The position numbers and the translations under genes were made by a program. The notes below the pieces were generated by a model. The model was not told the DNA's origin. It worked only from the letters and a program-made list of their open reading frames with translations, and did not search any database. From a virus: a DNA stretch of 44,549 nucleotides. Shown here in pieces: positions 30,353 through 40,908 of this stretch (position 1 is the stretch's first letter; every line of letters starts with the position of its first letter). The DNA is taken from positions 1 to 44,549 of the IMG/VR virus record IMGVR_UViG_3300020467_000008. One strand, written 5' to 3'.

Positions 30353-33300
30353 ATGCCACTTAATAAATTAGAGAATTTCATAAAGAATGTTGAGGGTCGC
30401 ATTCTCTATGTAAATCCAAATGACCTTGATGCTACTGATGGTATCGAAAACCAAGGTAATTCATTAACAAAACCCTTTAAAACAATTCAAAGGGCACTGA
30501 TAGAGGCAGCAAGATTTTCATATCTTGAAGGTGATGATAATGATTTAGTAGAAAGAACAACAATACTTCTATTCCCAGGTGAGCATATTGTAGATAATAG
30601 ACCAGGATTTGGTATTAGGAGTGATGGTGGGATTGCTAAAGCTATTCATCCTAATGGAAGTTCAGTATCTGGTGCACTTAATACCCTAACATTAACTCTT
30701 AATTCAAACTTTGATTTAACTCAAGAAGATAATATACTTTATAAATTCAATAGTACTAAAGGTGGTGTTGTTGTACCTAGAGGTACATCTATTGTTGGAC
30801 TAGATTTAAGAAAGACAAAAATAAGACCTAAGTATGTTCCTAATCCTACAGATTCTGATGTAGATAGTACTGCTATCTTTAGGATTACTGGTGCTTGCTA
30901 TTTCTGGCAGTTCACTATTTTTGATGGTGATGAGAAAGGTTTTGTATATACTGATCCGAAAGAATTTAATACCAATCAAGCAATACCAACTTTTTCCCAT
31001 CATAAAGTAACTTGCTTTGAATATGCGGATGGTATTAATACATTAGATCAGTTTAGTGGATTAACTGATTTAGATGTTTATTATAGTAAATTAACTAATG
31101 CATTTAATGTAGCATCTACAAGAGATATTATTAATAAGTATCCACTTGCTCCTAAAGATTTCTCTAAACAGAGACCTGAATTTGAAATAGTTGGTGCATT
31201 TGCAACTGATCCATTAAAGGTTACAAATATTATTTCTGGAGATGGTGCTACACCAGGACAAGTAGTTACTGTAACAACTAAATTACCTCACAATTTAACT
31301 GGTGGAACTCCAATTAAAATGAGGGATGTCAATGAAGAAGAATATAATATATCAACTAAAGTACAAAGCGTCTTAGATGATAATAGATTTACTTACTTAC
31401 TCCCATTAGTTCCACCTAATTTAAAGGCAGGACCTGCTGGTGGATTAAGTGCTGCTAATGCACAAGTTCTTGTTGAAACTGATACTGTAACAGGTGCTTC
31501 GCCATATGTCTTTAACTGTTCTATGAGATCAGTTTATGGTATACAAGGTATGCATTGTGATGGATCAAAGGCAACTGGATTTAGATCTATGGTTGTTGCA
31601 CAGTTTACTGCTGTGTCACTACAGAAAGATGATCGTGCTTTTGTAAAATATGATGAAACAAATAGAAAATATGATGGTCTGACTATTAATAGAAAGGTGG
31701 GTGCAGAATTAGCATCTGAATCTTCTTCAACTAATCCAGCAACAGTATATCACTTAGATCCTGGAGCAGTCTATAGGTATGATTGGAGAACAAGTCATAT
31801 TAAAGTATCTAATGATGCTGTAGTTCAGATTGTTTCTGTATTTGCTATTGGTTTCCACAGTCATTTTAATATGTTGGCTGGTGCTGATGCATCTATTACA
31901 AACTCTAACTCTAACTTTGGTCAGTTTGCTCTTGCTGCTGATGGATTTAAGAAAGAGGCATTTGAAAAAGATAATAAGGGATTTATAACTTCTATTATTA
32001 CTCCAAGAGCAGTTGTTACTAGTGATCAAAAGATAGAATGGTTACAAATAGATCCTACTAAGACTGCTAGTAATACTGAAGATCCTAATAATAGATTATA
32101 TCTTTTAGGACAAACTAAATTAAGTATTAAACCAACTGATATTGCTCAAGGATTTAGAATCGGTGCAAGAGTAGATGAAAAGGTTTATGTTGATGTTACT
32201 GTAAATGATGTAGTATCTACTTATGAATCATCAATAGTGATGACTAAGAAGAATCATAATGATCCTTCTCTTAATACTGCTATTAATCCAACTACATCAT
32301 CATCTGAGAAGATGGTTGAGGCTAAGCATACAGATGCTTCAAATTCATCAGATCCTTCAGTGTTTAATGTTGTTGATAACAATCATGATTTTAGTAATGG
32401 AGAAAGTGTAAGAATTATATCTGAGAGTGGTGATTTACCTGAAAATATAGATCCACATAAACTTTATTATGTTATTACTAATAAGGTAGGAGATCAAGGC
32501 GATTCTTCATTAGGTGTTGGGCAACTTAGAATAGCATCTTCTTATACTAATGCTACTTTAGCAACTCCTGTTTATATCAAGTCAATTTCTGATACTAATA
32601 CTACATATAAGATTATTAGTAGAGTATCTGATAAAAGACCAGGTGATATTGGACATCCAATGCAATGGGATGGAAGTCAATGGTATGTTTCAGTAAGTTC
32701 TACTGGTAATACTATTAAATCTAATATTGCATCTATAGATAATGAGAATATTTCATATGTTCTCAGAAGAGATGATGATAGAAGTTTAGATGAGAAGATT
32801 TATAAACTTAGATATGTTGTTCCAAAAGAACTTGATAATGGTAGAGATCCAATAGATGGATTTGTACTTCAAGATTCTAGTTCAACTAACGTAAGATTTG
32901 ATAGTGATTTTACTGAAAATTCTATAACTAAGAAAGATTATGATTTTGATAGAAATACTAGATTTATATCATTCATTACTAAAAATGATACTAGTTCTAG
33001 GGTTACAGTTAGATCAGATAAATCACATAATCTAAAAGTTGGTGAGCAGATTGTTCTTAAGAATATAACCAGTAGCACTAATACTGCTGCTGTTGATGAT
33101 AAGGGATATAATGGTACGTTTGAAGTTACTGATGTAGTTGATGAAAAAACATTTAAGTATTCATATACTGATGTATATGGTATAACTCATAATGTAGGTG
33201 TTTATTCAAATGATACTCATACCAGATCAACTTTATTGCCTAGATTTAATAGAAATGATCATAAAGGTAATTACTTTATCTATAGAACAGAAGTAATTAC

Positions 33301-35929
33301 ACCATATAAGAAAGATATTCAAGACGGTGTTTATCACTTATTCGTGTTGAATGGTGCAAATGAGATTAATGAAACCTCAAGTGAATTTACCAAATTGAGA
33401 TATAATCAGAGTATTACTGATTTATATCCACAATATGATAGGGATAACATTGTAGATAATCCTCAAGCAGCAACTACTTATGCTAAGAGACATCCTATTG
33501 GTGAAGTAGTTACTAACGATCTTAAGAAAAGTGTCACAAGAGAAGCTACTAATAAGTTTCTTGAAACATTTGATGTAACAAATACTATTACCAGTATAAC
33601 TGATAATACTACAACTGCTATATTAAACTTTAATAAAGAGCATACTATAGGTGCAGTTAAGTACTTACCTGCTGTTAATAGTAGTGGAAATAGTGGTCAT
33701 ACTGATGGTACATACTATAATATTAAACTATTCAATACTAATGCTGCACCTGCAAGTGCTATTTGGGATGGTGCAACAGCAACAGTAGTTGTTAGTGGAG
33801 GAGCAATTACTTCAGCAACTCTTAGTGAGGGTGGTGCTGGATATACTAATGGTGAAACATTATATTTTGATAGTTCGCCAACAAATGCTGGTGGTATTGG
33901 TGGATCTCCTGGTGCTAATGTTACTATTGCTACTACTAATATTTCAATAGCAACATCAAATTATGTTCAAGTAACTGGTATATCTACAGGAACGGATGGT
34001 TATTATAGAATTGATGCTGTAAATAATAAATCTGCTGTTCAAATTAAGAAAACTGCATCTGATGTAATCTTAGTTGGACAACAGGTAGTAGATTTAGGTC
34101 CTGTTGTGGAAGTTTCAAGTGTTGGAACTCCTGCAACGGTTGAAGGTGTTACTAGAGTTGAATTTACTTGTACAGGAAGACATGGATTAGTTAAAGGTAA
34201 TTCACTTACTATAACTGATACTAGTAATGCTAAGGTTGGTGATTTTATTGTTGATTCTACTGATGGTGTTGATAAATTTACTGCCATTACTACTGGAGTA
34301 ACAGTAACTTCTGCCAAATATGCATTAAAACATGGTCTTTCTTCTAATGAAGCAATATCAAGTAAGGCAGGTGAGAATCTTGATGTAAGAGGATTATCAG
34401 TATTTGATCATGAAACCTTACTTGTTGCGGAAGCAAGTGGATTAGGATCAGGTTCTGCAACGATTAAAGTTACTTTACCTGATGGTAGTACAACTGCTGA
34501 TTCAATTAAGGGTAGATTCCCATTAGGATCATATATTCAAATTGAAGATGAAATTATGAGGGTATCTAATAGTGCCCTTAGTGGTTCTAATGATACTATA
34601 AGTGTTATTCGTGGTGCTTTAGGTACATTATCAACTGATCACGCTAATGGATCTTTAATTAAGAAGATTAAACCATTATCTATTGAATTAAGAAGACCAT
34701 CTATCTTAAGAGCATCTGGTCATACATTTGAATATCTTGGTTATGGTCCAGGTAACTATTCAACTGCACTTCCACAACTTCAACTTAGAACACTTAGTGA
34801 AAGGGAAGAGTTCTTATCACAATCTCAAGAAACTTCTTGTGGTAATGTAGTTTATACTGGTATGAATGATAAGGGTGATTTCTATATTGGAAACACTAAG
34901 ATTTCTTCTGCTAGTGGAGAGCAAATAACATTTGATATTCCAATTCCAACAGTAACAGGTGAAGATCCTAATAGATCTAGTGTTGTATTTGATGAAGTTA
35001 TTGTTAAGGAAAGATTACTTGTTGAGGGTGGTAGTTCTGGTCAGATTCTATCTCAGTTTGATGGACCTGTTACCTTTAATGAAACTGTTAGATTGAATGA
35101 GAAACTAACATTAGAAGCTGGTTTAGATGCTAAAACAATTAAAGTTCGTGATGAGACAAATTCTACTAGTTGCACACTAGGTGCATTAACAGTTAAAGGT
35201 GGTGTAGGTATTGCCAAGTCTGTTCATATTTGTGGTGCAACCACAATACACAATGATACGGAGACAGCAAGTGAAGGATCTGGTGCTTTAGTTGTTACTG
35301 GTGGTGTTGGCATTGGTAAGGATCTTTGGGTCAAATCTGATTTAAGAGTTGAAGGAAATGCAACCTTAGATGGAAATACTCAAATAGGTGATGGAACTGG
35401 TTCTGATCTATTAACAGTAACTGCTAAGATTGATTCTAATTTAATACCTGCAGCTGCTGGTAAAAATTTAGGTGGATCAACAACAGCAGAGAATTGGAAT
35501 GCTCTATTTTGTCAGTCAGTTCAATCAGTAGGTGTTACCGTATCTGGTGCTACTGCATCTACAAATAAGACTACTGGTGCTTTAACTGTTGTTGGTGGTG
35601 TTGGTATTGGTGGTGATCTGAATGTTGGTGGAGACATTACTGCTTATGCTTCTTCTGATAAGAGGTTAAAGGATAATATAACACCTATTCCCAACGCTCT
35701 TGATAAAGTTCTTTCAATTAGTGGTAATACATTTAATTGGAACTCAGCATCAAATAAGGAAGGAAAAGGAGATACTGGTGTAATTGCTCAAGAGATTGAA
35801 GCATTAGATTTACCTGGTGTAACTACTATTAGAGATGATGGTACACACGCTGTTGCTTATGAAAAACTTGTTCCTCTTTTAATAGAAGCGATCAAAGAAT
35901 TATCTACAAAAGTAGATGCCCTATCCTAA
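30353..35929 (+). CDS. Giant fibre protein with beta-helix and S74 auto-chaperone
   Basis: 1858 residues. Residues ~1-110 (GRILYVNPNDLDATDGIENQ, LTKPFKTIQRALIEAARFS) begin a pectate-lyase-like beta-helix common in cyanophage fibre proteins. A VVQIVSVFAIGFHSHFN...ITNSNSNFGQFALAADGF segment matches the protein at 12208, as does HTFEYLGYGPGNYS. Near the C-terminus are 34-residue-type repeats (GALVVTGGVGIGKDL). Residues ~1768-1858 are a peptidase S74 intramolecular chaperone: SDKRLKDNI with S1768 and K1773 five apart (the Ser-Lys pair), then DTGVIAQEIEALDLPGV. It should trimerise the fibre and cut itself off. Probably a receptor-binding or side-fibre protein. Confidence 0.8.
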   Translation: MPLNKLENFIKNVEGRILYVNPNDLDATDGIENQGNSLTKPFKTIQRALIEAARFSYLEGDDNDLVERTTILLFPGEHIVDNRPGFGIRSDGGIAKAIHPNGSSVSGALNTLTLTLNSNFDLTQEDNILYKFNSTKGGVVVPRGTSIVGLDLRKTKIRPKYVPNPTDSDVDSTAIFRITGACYFWQFTIFDGDEKGFVYTDPKEFNTNQAIPTFSHHKVTCFEYADGINTLDQFSGLTDLDVYYSKLTNAFNVASTRDIINKYPLAPKDFSKQRPEFEIVGAFATDPLKVTNIISGDGATPGQVVTVTTKLPHNLTGGTPIKMRDVNEEEYNISTKVQSVLDDNRFTYLLPLVPPNLKAGPAGGLSAANAQVLVETDTVTGASPYVFNCSMRSVYGIQGMHCDGSKATGFRSMVVAQFTAVSLQKDDRAFVKYDETNRKYDGLTINRKVGAELASESSSTNPATVYHLDPGAVYRYDWRTSHIKVSNDAVVQIVSVFAIGFHSHFNMLAGADASITNSNSNFGQFALAADGFKKEAFEKDNKGFITSIITPRAVVTSDQKIEWLQIDPTKTASNTEDPNNRLYLLGQTKLSIKPTDIAQGFRIGARVDEKVYVDVTVNDVVSTYESSIVMTKKNHNDPSLNTAINPTTSSSEKMVEAKHTDASNSSDPSVFNVVDNNHDFSNGESVRIISESGDLPENIDPHKLYYVITNKVGDQGDSSLGVGQLRIASSYTNATLATPVYIKSISDTNTTYKIISRVSDKRPGDIGHPMQWDGSQWYVSVSSTGNTIKSNIASIDNENISYVLRRDDDRSLDEKIYKLRYVVPKELDNGRDPIDGFVLQDSSSTNVRFDSDFTENSITKKDYDFDRNTRFISFITKNDTSSRVTVRSDKSHNLKVGEQIVLKNITSSTNTAAVDDKGYNGTFEVTDVVDEKTFKYSYTDVYGITHNVGVYSNDTHTRSTLLPRFNRNDHKGNYFIYRTEVITPYKKDIQDGVYHLFVLNGANEINETSSEFTKLRYNQSITDLYPQYDRDNIVDNPQAATTYAKRHPIGEVVTNDLKKSVTREATNKFLETFDVTNTITSITDNTTTAILNFNKEHTIGAVKYLPAVNSSGNSGHTDGTYYNIKLFNTNAAPASAIWDGATATVVVSGGAITSATLSEGGAGYTNGETLYFDSSPTNAGGIGGSPGANVTIATTNISIATSNYVQVTGISTGTDGYYRIDAVNNKSAVQIKKTASDVILVGQQVVDLGPVVEVSSVGTPATVEGVTRVEFTCTGRHGLVKGNSLTITDTSNAKVGDFIVDSTDGVDKFTAITTGVTVTSAKYALKHGLSSNEAISSKAGENLDVRGLSVFDHETLLVAEASGLGSGSATIKVTLPDGSTTADSIKGRFPLGSYIQIEDEIMRVSNSALSGSNDTISVIRGALGTLSTDHANGSLIKKIKPLSIELRRPSILRASGHTFEYLGYGPGNYSTALPQLQLRTLSEREEFLSQSQETSCGNVVYTGMNDKGDFYIGNTKISSASGEQITFDIPIPTVTGEDPNRSSVVFDEVIVKERLLVEGGSSGQILSQFDGPVTFNETVRLNEKLTLEAGLDAKTIKVRDETNSTSCTLGALTVKGGVGIAKSVHICGATTIHNDTETASEGSGALVVTGGVGIGKDLWVKSDLRVEGNATLDGNTQIGDGTGSDLLTVTAKIDSNLIPAAAGKNLGGSTTAENWNALFCQSVQSVGVTVSGATASTNKTTGALTVVGGVGIGGDLNVGGDITAYASSDKRLKDNITPIPNALDKVLSISGNTFNWNSASNKEGKGDTGVIAQEIEALDLPGVTTIRDDGTHAVAYEKLVPLLIEAIKELSTKVDALS

Positions 35930-35935
35930 TAAATA
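35928..35935 (+). promoter_or_regulatory. Late promoter box before the VGIGTT fibre gene
   Basis: AATAAATA, 19 bases before the ATG at 35955 and overlapping the preceding stop codon. Confidence 0.6.
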
Positions 35936-35954
35936 ACTAGAAAACAACTAACTG

Positions 35955-37991
35955 ATGGCAAATATCAAGAAGACTTTCAACTTCCGTAATGGTGTTCAAG
36001 TTGATGATGACAATTTAATAGTAAACGCCACAGGCTTAGTTGGTATAGGAACTACCATTCCTACACAGGCACTTGATGTTAGAGGAAAGATTGTATCACT
36101 ATATGATGCTAATATTCCAAACTCTGGCGAACTTAATGTTACTAGTGGTATTATTACTAATCTAACTGTAACAGGTAATTTTAATGTTGGTAATAATAAT
36201 TATTCAGGTGGAACTGTTGGAGAAGGTATTGTTGTAGGTAATCCAGCAGGAGTTATTACTTCTACAAATCCAAGTACAGGAATAGTTACTTATTATGGTG
36301 ATGGTAGATATTTACAAGGACTTCCAACATCTCAATGGACAGATAAGGATGCTGGATTAGGATTTTTAAGCATTTATAATGCAGGTAATGTTGGAGTAGC
36401 TACTGATGATCCAAGATTTGCTTTACAGATAGGTGGTACAAATGATCCTCAGAATTTTCAAGGTGGTATAGGAATAGGGTCTGAAGGTAGTCTTGTAGCA
36501 ACTGGAATAGTTACTGCTGGTACATTTAGTGGTCCTCTATCAGGTGATGTTACAGGAACTCTTACTGGTAGTGTTGCTGGTAATATTAATAGTGGAATAT
36601 CAACTATAACTCAAATTAAGTCTACTAATGTTGATGTTAGTGGTGTTGTAACTGCTACTACTTTTGATGGTGATTTAGCAGGAAATATTGTTAGTGGTAT
36701 ATCTACTGTTGGTTTATTATCTGCTACTGATGTTGTAGTTTCTGGTGCTATCACTGCTACTACTTTTAGTGGTGATTTATCTGGTAGTGTGAATAGTGGT
36801 ATATCAACCTTTACTACTTTATCAGTAACAAATATTAATTCAGATCCTGCAGGTATTGCTACTCTTGGAAGAGTAACTTCAAGTACTTCTAATATTGGAA
36901 TAGCAACAGTATCTACATTGAATGTTAGTGAGAAATTAGGTATTGGAATACAAGTTCCAACAAATGATCTTCAAATTCTTAATACTGGAATTGCTACTGT
37001 TAATATAAAAGGATCTCAAGCATTACTTTCTATTGGACAGGAATTTACTCCAACTGCAGGTGTTGCTAAAAGTACTGGATTGTTTAGGTATGGTTATAAT
37101 GATAAATCACTTGATATAATTAATACTGATTCAGGTGATCTAACAAGTTATATTCATTTTGGATCACAAACAGGTATTAATACGGGATCATTTAAGTGGA
37201 ATTATAAGACAACTGATAATATAATGACTCTTACCTATGACGGTAAGTTGGGTATTAATAAAGAAACACCACTACACGCACTTGATGTTGTTGGCACAAC
37301 CAGACTAACTGGTGATGCAACAGTTGTAGGAAATCTTAATGTTACTGGTGGTAGTATTACGGGAACATTAGATGCTACTTTTCCTAATACTGCAAATCTT
37401 AATACTACATCAGGTATATCAACATTTAATAGTGTAAAAATTTCAAGATTCTGTGGAGTTAGTACAGTAGCGATTGGTACAGAATTTGATAATGTTGTTA
37501 CTGGTACTAATATTGACGCACAAATAGGTAATACATTACTTAGTAATGTTGGACTTGGTACAACTGGAATTTCTCAACGATTGAATGTTGCTGGTGGTGC
37601 TTGGATAAGTAATCTTGGTTTAGGAACAATAACTCCAACATCTACTCATCCAACTCTTCCTTTACAATTTGATACTACGGTATATGGTCATGCTGTTGGT
37701 TTTAATACTTCTTCCGTAACTTTCTTTAACGGTAGCAGTGTTAGAATTGAAGATACTGGAACTGTTGGTGTAGGTACAACTTCACTAAGATCTGCTGTTG
37801 ACTTTGGTGATGCTGGTACAGGACTTGCGAATGGTGCATTTAGACATTTAATTCTTCCTAGAGTAAGTACTGCTGAAAGGGGTAATATTACTGCTCCAGT
37901 AGGAGGATCGTTAATCTACAATACTACTGATAATAGATTAGAATTTTATCAGGATGGTGTAGGTTGGCGTGGATTATCTCATACAGCATAA
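35955..37991 (+). CDS. Fibre protein with VGIGTT-type repeats
   Basis: 678 residues. The N-terminus ANIKKTFNFRNGVQVDDDNL then LVGIGTTIPTQALDVRGK opens a series of modules: GTFSGPLSGDVTGTLTGSVA, then variants around VVSGAITATTFSGDLSGSVN with alternating Val/Thr/Gly, typical of trimeric beta-structured fibres. The C-terminal part (GGSLIYNTTDNRLEFYQDGV, WRGLSHTA) is a common fibre tail. It overlaps in motif with the protein at 12208 (VGIGTTQP). No catalytic domain is visible. It is a structural fibre by composition; its partner and position in the virion are unknown. Confidence 0.72.
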   Translation: MANIKKTFNFRNGVQVDDDNLIVNATGLVGIGTTIPTQALDVRGKIVSLYDANIPNSGELNVTSGIITNLTVTGNFNVGNNNYSGGTVGEGIVVGNPAGVITSTNPSTGIVTYYGDGRYLQGLPTSQWTDKDAGLGFLSIYNAGNVGVATDDPRFALQIGGTNDPQNFQGGIGIGSEGSLVATGIVTAGTFSGPLSGDVTGTLTGSVAGNINSGISTITQIKSTNVDVSGVVTATTFDGDLAGNIVSGISTVGLLSATDVVVSGAITATTFSGDLSGSVNSGISTFTTLSVTNINSDPAGIATLGRVTSSTSNIGIATVSTLNVSEKLGIGIQVPTNDLQILNTGIATVNIKGSQALLSIGQEFTPTAGVAKSTGLFRYGYNDKSLDIINTDSGDLTSYIHFGSQTGINTGSFKWNYKTTDNIMTLTYDGKLGINKETPLHALDVVGTTRLTGDATVVGNLNVTGGSITGTLDATFPNTANLNTTSGISTFNSVKISRFCGVSTVAIGTEFDNVVTGTNIDAQIGNTLLSNVGLGTTGISQRLNVAGGAWISNLGLGTITPTSTHPTLPLQFDTTVYGHAVGFNTSSVTFFNGSSVRIEDTGTVGVGTTSLRSAVDFGDAGTGLANGAFRHLILPRVSTAERGNITAPVGGSLIYNTTDNRLEFYQDGVGWRGLSHTA

Positions 37992-37996
37992 CATAG

Positions 37997-40294
37997 ATGG
38001 CAGTAACCGTAGTAAAAAATGAAGGATCTGATCCTTCAGTAAGAGATTCCAGCACTGGGCTACTTCTTGTTGGTGCTGCAAATGCTACATTAAAGTTTAG
38101 TGAATTAAGATTAGCATTTAAAGAGGTTAGTAGTGGATCTGTATCTGCATCTGAACTCTTTAGGAATACTAATGTTGATATAACAAATCCTATTGTTCCT
38201 GATTCAACTGAGAATGAAGATATATCTTCTGATACTTACGATGCTGCTGGAGATTTATTTTCTGGAAATGGAACTAATTTAGTAATATCAACACTTAGAA
38301 ATTCAGTAAAAAGATATAAAGCAACTCAAAGTGGAACTCAATCTCAGTTTGATGCTGGTAGATTTGATGGTACAAATGGTGTTGATTGGTCTGGTGGTGG
38401 TGCTAGTGGAAGAGATAGTACAAACTTTACTAATGGTAACTATTCAAAGAATGTACCAAAAACTCTTGTAATTACTGGACATTGTTATTCAACTGATACT
38501 GGAACTGATGGTGATCCTCAAAGTAATAATGTAGGATCAGATAAGGCATCTGCTGCTAAATTAATACCAGGATGTAATGTTTATAATAATAAGATAGAAG
38601 TTACTGGAAAGATTCATGGTGCAGGTGGACTTGGTGGTAATGATACTAGAGGATGGCCTCATGGAAATGCACCAGGAAAAGATGGTGGTAATGCATTAAA
38701 GATTTCTCATCAAGGAAATGCAACTGAAGTTATTGTTGGACCAAATGCTGAAATTTGGGGTGGAGGAGGTGGAGGTGAACAAGGATCTAATGGTGAAACT
38801 GGAGATGAAGGACCTCTTGGTGATAGAGCAGATTGTCAAAATACTTATGTTGTAGACCAATGTAATGGAACTCCTTCTTGTAATGCTGGTGATACTTTAA
38901 TTTCTGGACCTACAGTATCAGGTCAATGTAATCGCAATGTATTTTGTTGGATTAGAGGACCTTTTGGTATTTGTCTTTTTAGAAATGTTACTTATGATGA
39001 TGTATATCAAATAACTTGTGGTTATAATGAAAAATCAACAACACCTGCACAGGGTATAGGTGGTGCTGGTGGAAACGGAGTAGGATATAATCAAGCAAGA
39101 ACTGATGGTGCTGGTGGCACTGCTCCAAGTGATTTGTGCCCAGTATGTCCAGCAGGAACCACAAAAGTAGGTGGACGTTGTGGACAACCTGGTGGATCAG
39201 GTGGTGATGGTGGAGATTGGGGTCAAGCAGGTGAATCAACTGCTGGAGAAAATGCTGGAGGAACTGGTGATATACACGAGGGTGGAAGAGGTGGAACTGC
39301 TATTTGTGGTACTAAACCAGGAACAAATACTAAATCATATACTGTATCAGGAACTATAACAACAACTACATTAAAAGGACTTTATGAAACAGGTGGATGT
39401 GATGGAACTCAGGCAGAAGAACCTGATACTCCACCACCAACTATATCATTCCAGACACCACAGTATGTTAGGTTTAGTTATCCTGCAGCATCACATCTAA
39501 TGGTTACTGCTCCTGATGGTATTGGTGTTTCGTTTAGATTGAAGTATGATTATGAGGATAATCCAGGGAGGCAGAGGACGCATTTAGATAGACTTAGTTT
39601 AAGACGACCAGATACAAATGCACAAATAGCACACTGGACTTCTGTAAGAAATAATGGGGATGGTAAAGTGGCATCTAGCAGTTACTTAGAAGGTAATGGT
39701 ACTGCATATTTACATCCACCTAATGATCCTATTAGGTTTCCTTCCTTATATGGTGTTTTTGATCAACATCCAAATATTTTATTAGGTGCTGGAGAATATC
39801 CTTTAGTTTGGGATTATCTAGCATATAATGATTTAATTCCTGATGAGGATGGTGAAGTTTATGGATATGGAATACATCCAGATTTATCATTAGCGGCAAA
39901 TAATACTATAAATGGAGTTTTAGTACCACACGCTAATTCACCTGCGAAACCTTTTAATCGTAATGGAGCAACTGAATTTATGTATTGTAAGGAACTTCAT
40001 TTGGAAGATGAAGGTCTTGATACTTCTGAATGGAATGGAAGATTTAGATTAGGAACAACTGGTCCTAGCGATTTAGGTACTTTTGAAGAGTTTCCAGACG
40101 CACAAATTCAATGGACTATAGGTGGTGAGGCTGATACAGTTACAGCAACTTCTTCACCAAATGATCCTACATTTAATTTCCCTGCTAATTCATTAAGTGG
40201 AAGTGTTGGTGTAAAACCAGTAGTAACAACAACATATACTATTACAGCAATAGGACCTGGTGGTTCAGTTAGTAAATCAGTAACTATAAAATAA
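37997..40294 (+). CDS. Glycine-rich adhesin-like fibre protein
   Basis: 765 residues. The N-terminus (LLLVGAANATLKFSELRLAF) looks like an attachment domain. Residues ~200-460 are Gly-rich with several Cys: GKIHGAGGLGGNDTRGW, EIWGGGGGGEQGSNGE, GGAGGNGVGYNQARTDG, CGQPGGSGGDGGDWGQAGES. Such GG-x-GG runs resemble the polyglycine-II domains of phage gp38-type adhesins. Next is a beta-domain (YVRFSYPAASHLMVTAPDG, RQRTHLDRLSLRRP). The C-terminal ~60 residues (TTYTITAIGPGGSVSKSVTI) form an Ig-like domain. It is the last fibre gene before the modification cassette, as adhesins often are. Receptor binding is inferred. Confidence 0.7.
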   Translation: MAVTVVKNEGSDPSVRDSSTGLLLVGAANATLKFSELRLAFKEVSSGSVSASELFRNTNVDITNPIVPDSTENEDISSDTYDAAGDLFSGNGTNLVISTLRNSVKRYKATQSGTQSQFDAGRFDGTNGVDWSGGGASGRDSTNFTNGNYSKNVPKTLVITGHCYSTDTGTDGDPQSNNVGSDKASAAKLIPGCNVYNNKIEVTGKIHGAGGLGGNDTRGWPHGNAPGKDGGNALKISHQGNATEVIVGPNAEIWGGGGGGEQGSNGETGDEGPLGDRADCQNTYVVDQCNGTPSCNAGDTLISGPTVSGQCNRNVFCWIRGPFGICLFRNVTYDDVYQITCGYNEKSTTPAQGIGGAGGNGVGYNQARTDGAGGTAPSDLCPVCPAGTTKVGGRCGQPGGSGGDGGDWGQAGESTAGENAGGTGDIHEGGRGGTAICGTKPGTNTKSYTVSGTITTTTLKGLYETGGCDGTQAEEPDTPPPTISFQTPQYVRFSYPAASHLMVTAPDGIGVSFRLKYDYEDNPGRQRTHLDRLSLRRPDTNAQIAHWTSVRNNGDGKVASSSYLEGNGTAYLHPPNDPIRFPSLYGVFDQHPNILLGAGEYPLVWDYLAYNDLIPDEDGEVYGYGIHPDLSLAANNTINGVLVPHANSPAKPFNRNGATEFMYCKELHLEDEGLDTSEWNGRFRLGTTGPSDLGTFEEFPDAQIQWTIGGEADTVTATSSPNDPTFNFPANSLSGSVGVKPVVTTTYTITAIGPGGSVSKSVTIK

Positions 40295-40297
40295 TAC

Positions 40298-40326
40298 TTG
40301 ACACTGTTCGAGATTCCTGTTATACT
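40298..40326 (+). promoter_or_regulatory. Sigma70-like promoter before the methyltransferase pair
   Basis: -35 TTGACA (40298-40303), 17-base spacer, -10 TATACT (40321-40326). The ATG follows at 40333, so the mRNA would be almost leaderless. Confidence 0.78.
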
Positions 40327-40332
40327 TTTATT

Positions 40333-40908
40333 ATGAAATTTACTCTTGCTATAGGAAATCCTCCTTATGGTGTGGGAGGAAATCTTGCTATACGATTTTT
40401 AAATAAAACTTCTGAGGTTACAGATGATATTAGGTTTGTATTACCTACTTCTGTAAGAAAACCATCGTCTCAAAATAAGATTAAATCATATCTTCATTGT
40501 GAAGTTGATGATGATCTAGATCATACTACATTTCCTGGTGGAATTAGTGCTGTAAAACAATATTGGAAGGTAAAAAACACTTCGAGATTTGAAGTAGGAG
40601 TGAACGAGATTCCTATGCACACTGAGCATCCAGATTTTGAATTTCTAGATTATAAAGATAGATTTGAAGCAGATGTTTTCGTTGGTGAGTATGGATGTGG
40701 TCCTAGTGGCATTGTAAAGACTGAGAACTTTACGCATTATGCTAAGGGGCATCATTTTTTAAATGTAAGATCACCAGAAGTTTTAGAGAATCTGATTGAG
40801 TTTGCTCCTAAGTTTAGAGAAGTGGCAACACAAACGAATGGTCGCTATCATTTTGGTAAAAATGATTTAATTACAACTTATATTAAATGTTTAGATGAAA
40901 AAGAATAA
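40333..40908 (+). CDS. Adenine methyltransferase, NPPY (motif IV) half
   Basis: 191 residues. FTLAIGNPPYGVGGN (N9-P10-P11-Y12) is catalytic motif IV of N6-adenine methyltransferases, and DIRFVLPTSVRKPS looks like motif V. The remaining ~130 residues are a putative target-recognition and C-terminal region. The SAM-binding motif I is absent; it is found in the next gene, which overlaps by 14 bases. The start is nearly leaderless after the promoter. The product would not be active alone; pairing with the next protein is inferred. An unrelated nucleic-acid protein with an NPPY-like turn is less likely. Confidence 0.68.
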   Translation: MKFTLAIGNPPYGVGGNLAIRFLNKTSEVTDDIRFVLPTSVRKPSSQNKIKSYLHCEVDDDLDHTTFPGGISAVKQYWKVKNTSRFEVGVNEIPMHTEHPDFEFLDYKDRFEADVFVGEYGCGPSGIVKTENFTHYAKGHHFLNVRSPEVLENLIEFAPKFREVATQTNGRYHFGKNDLITTYIKCLDEKE

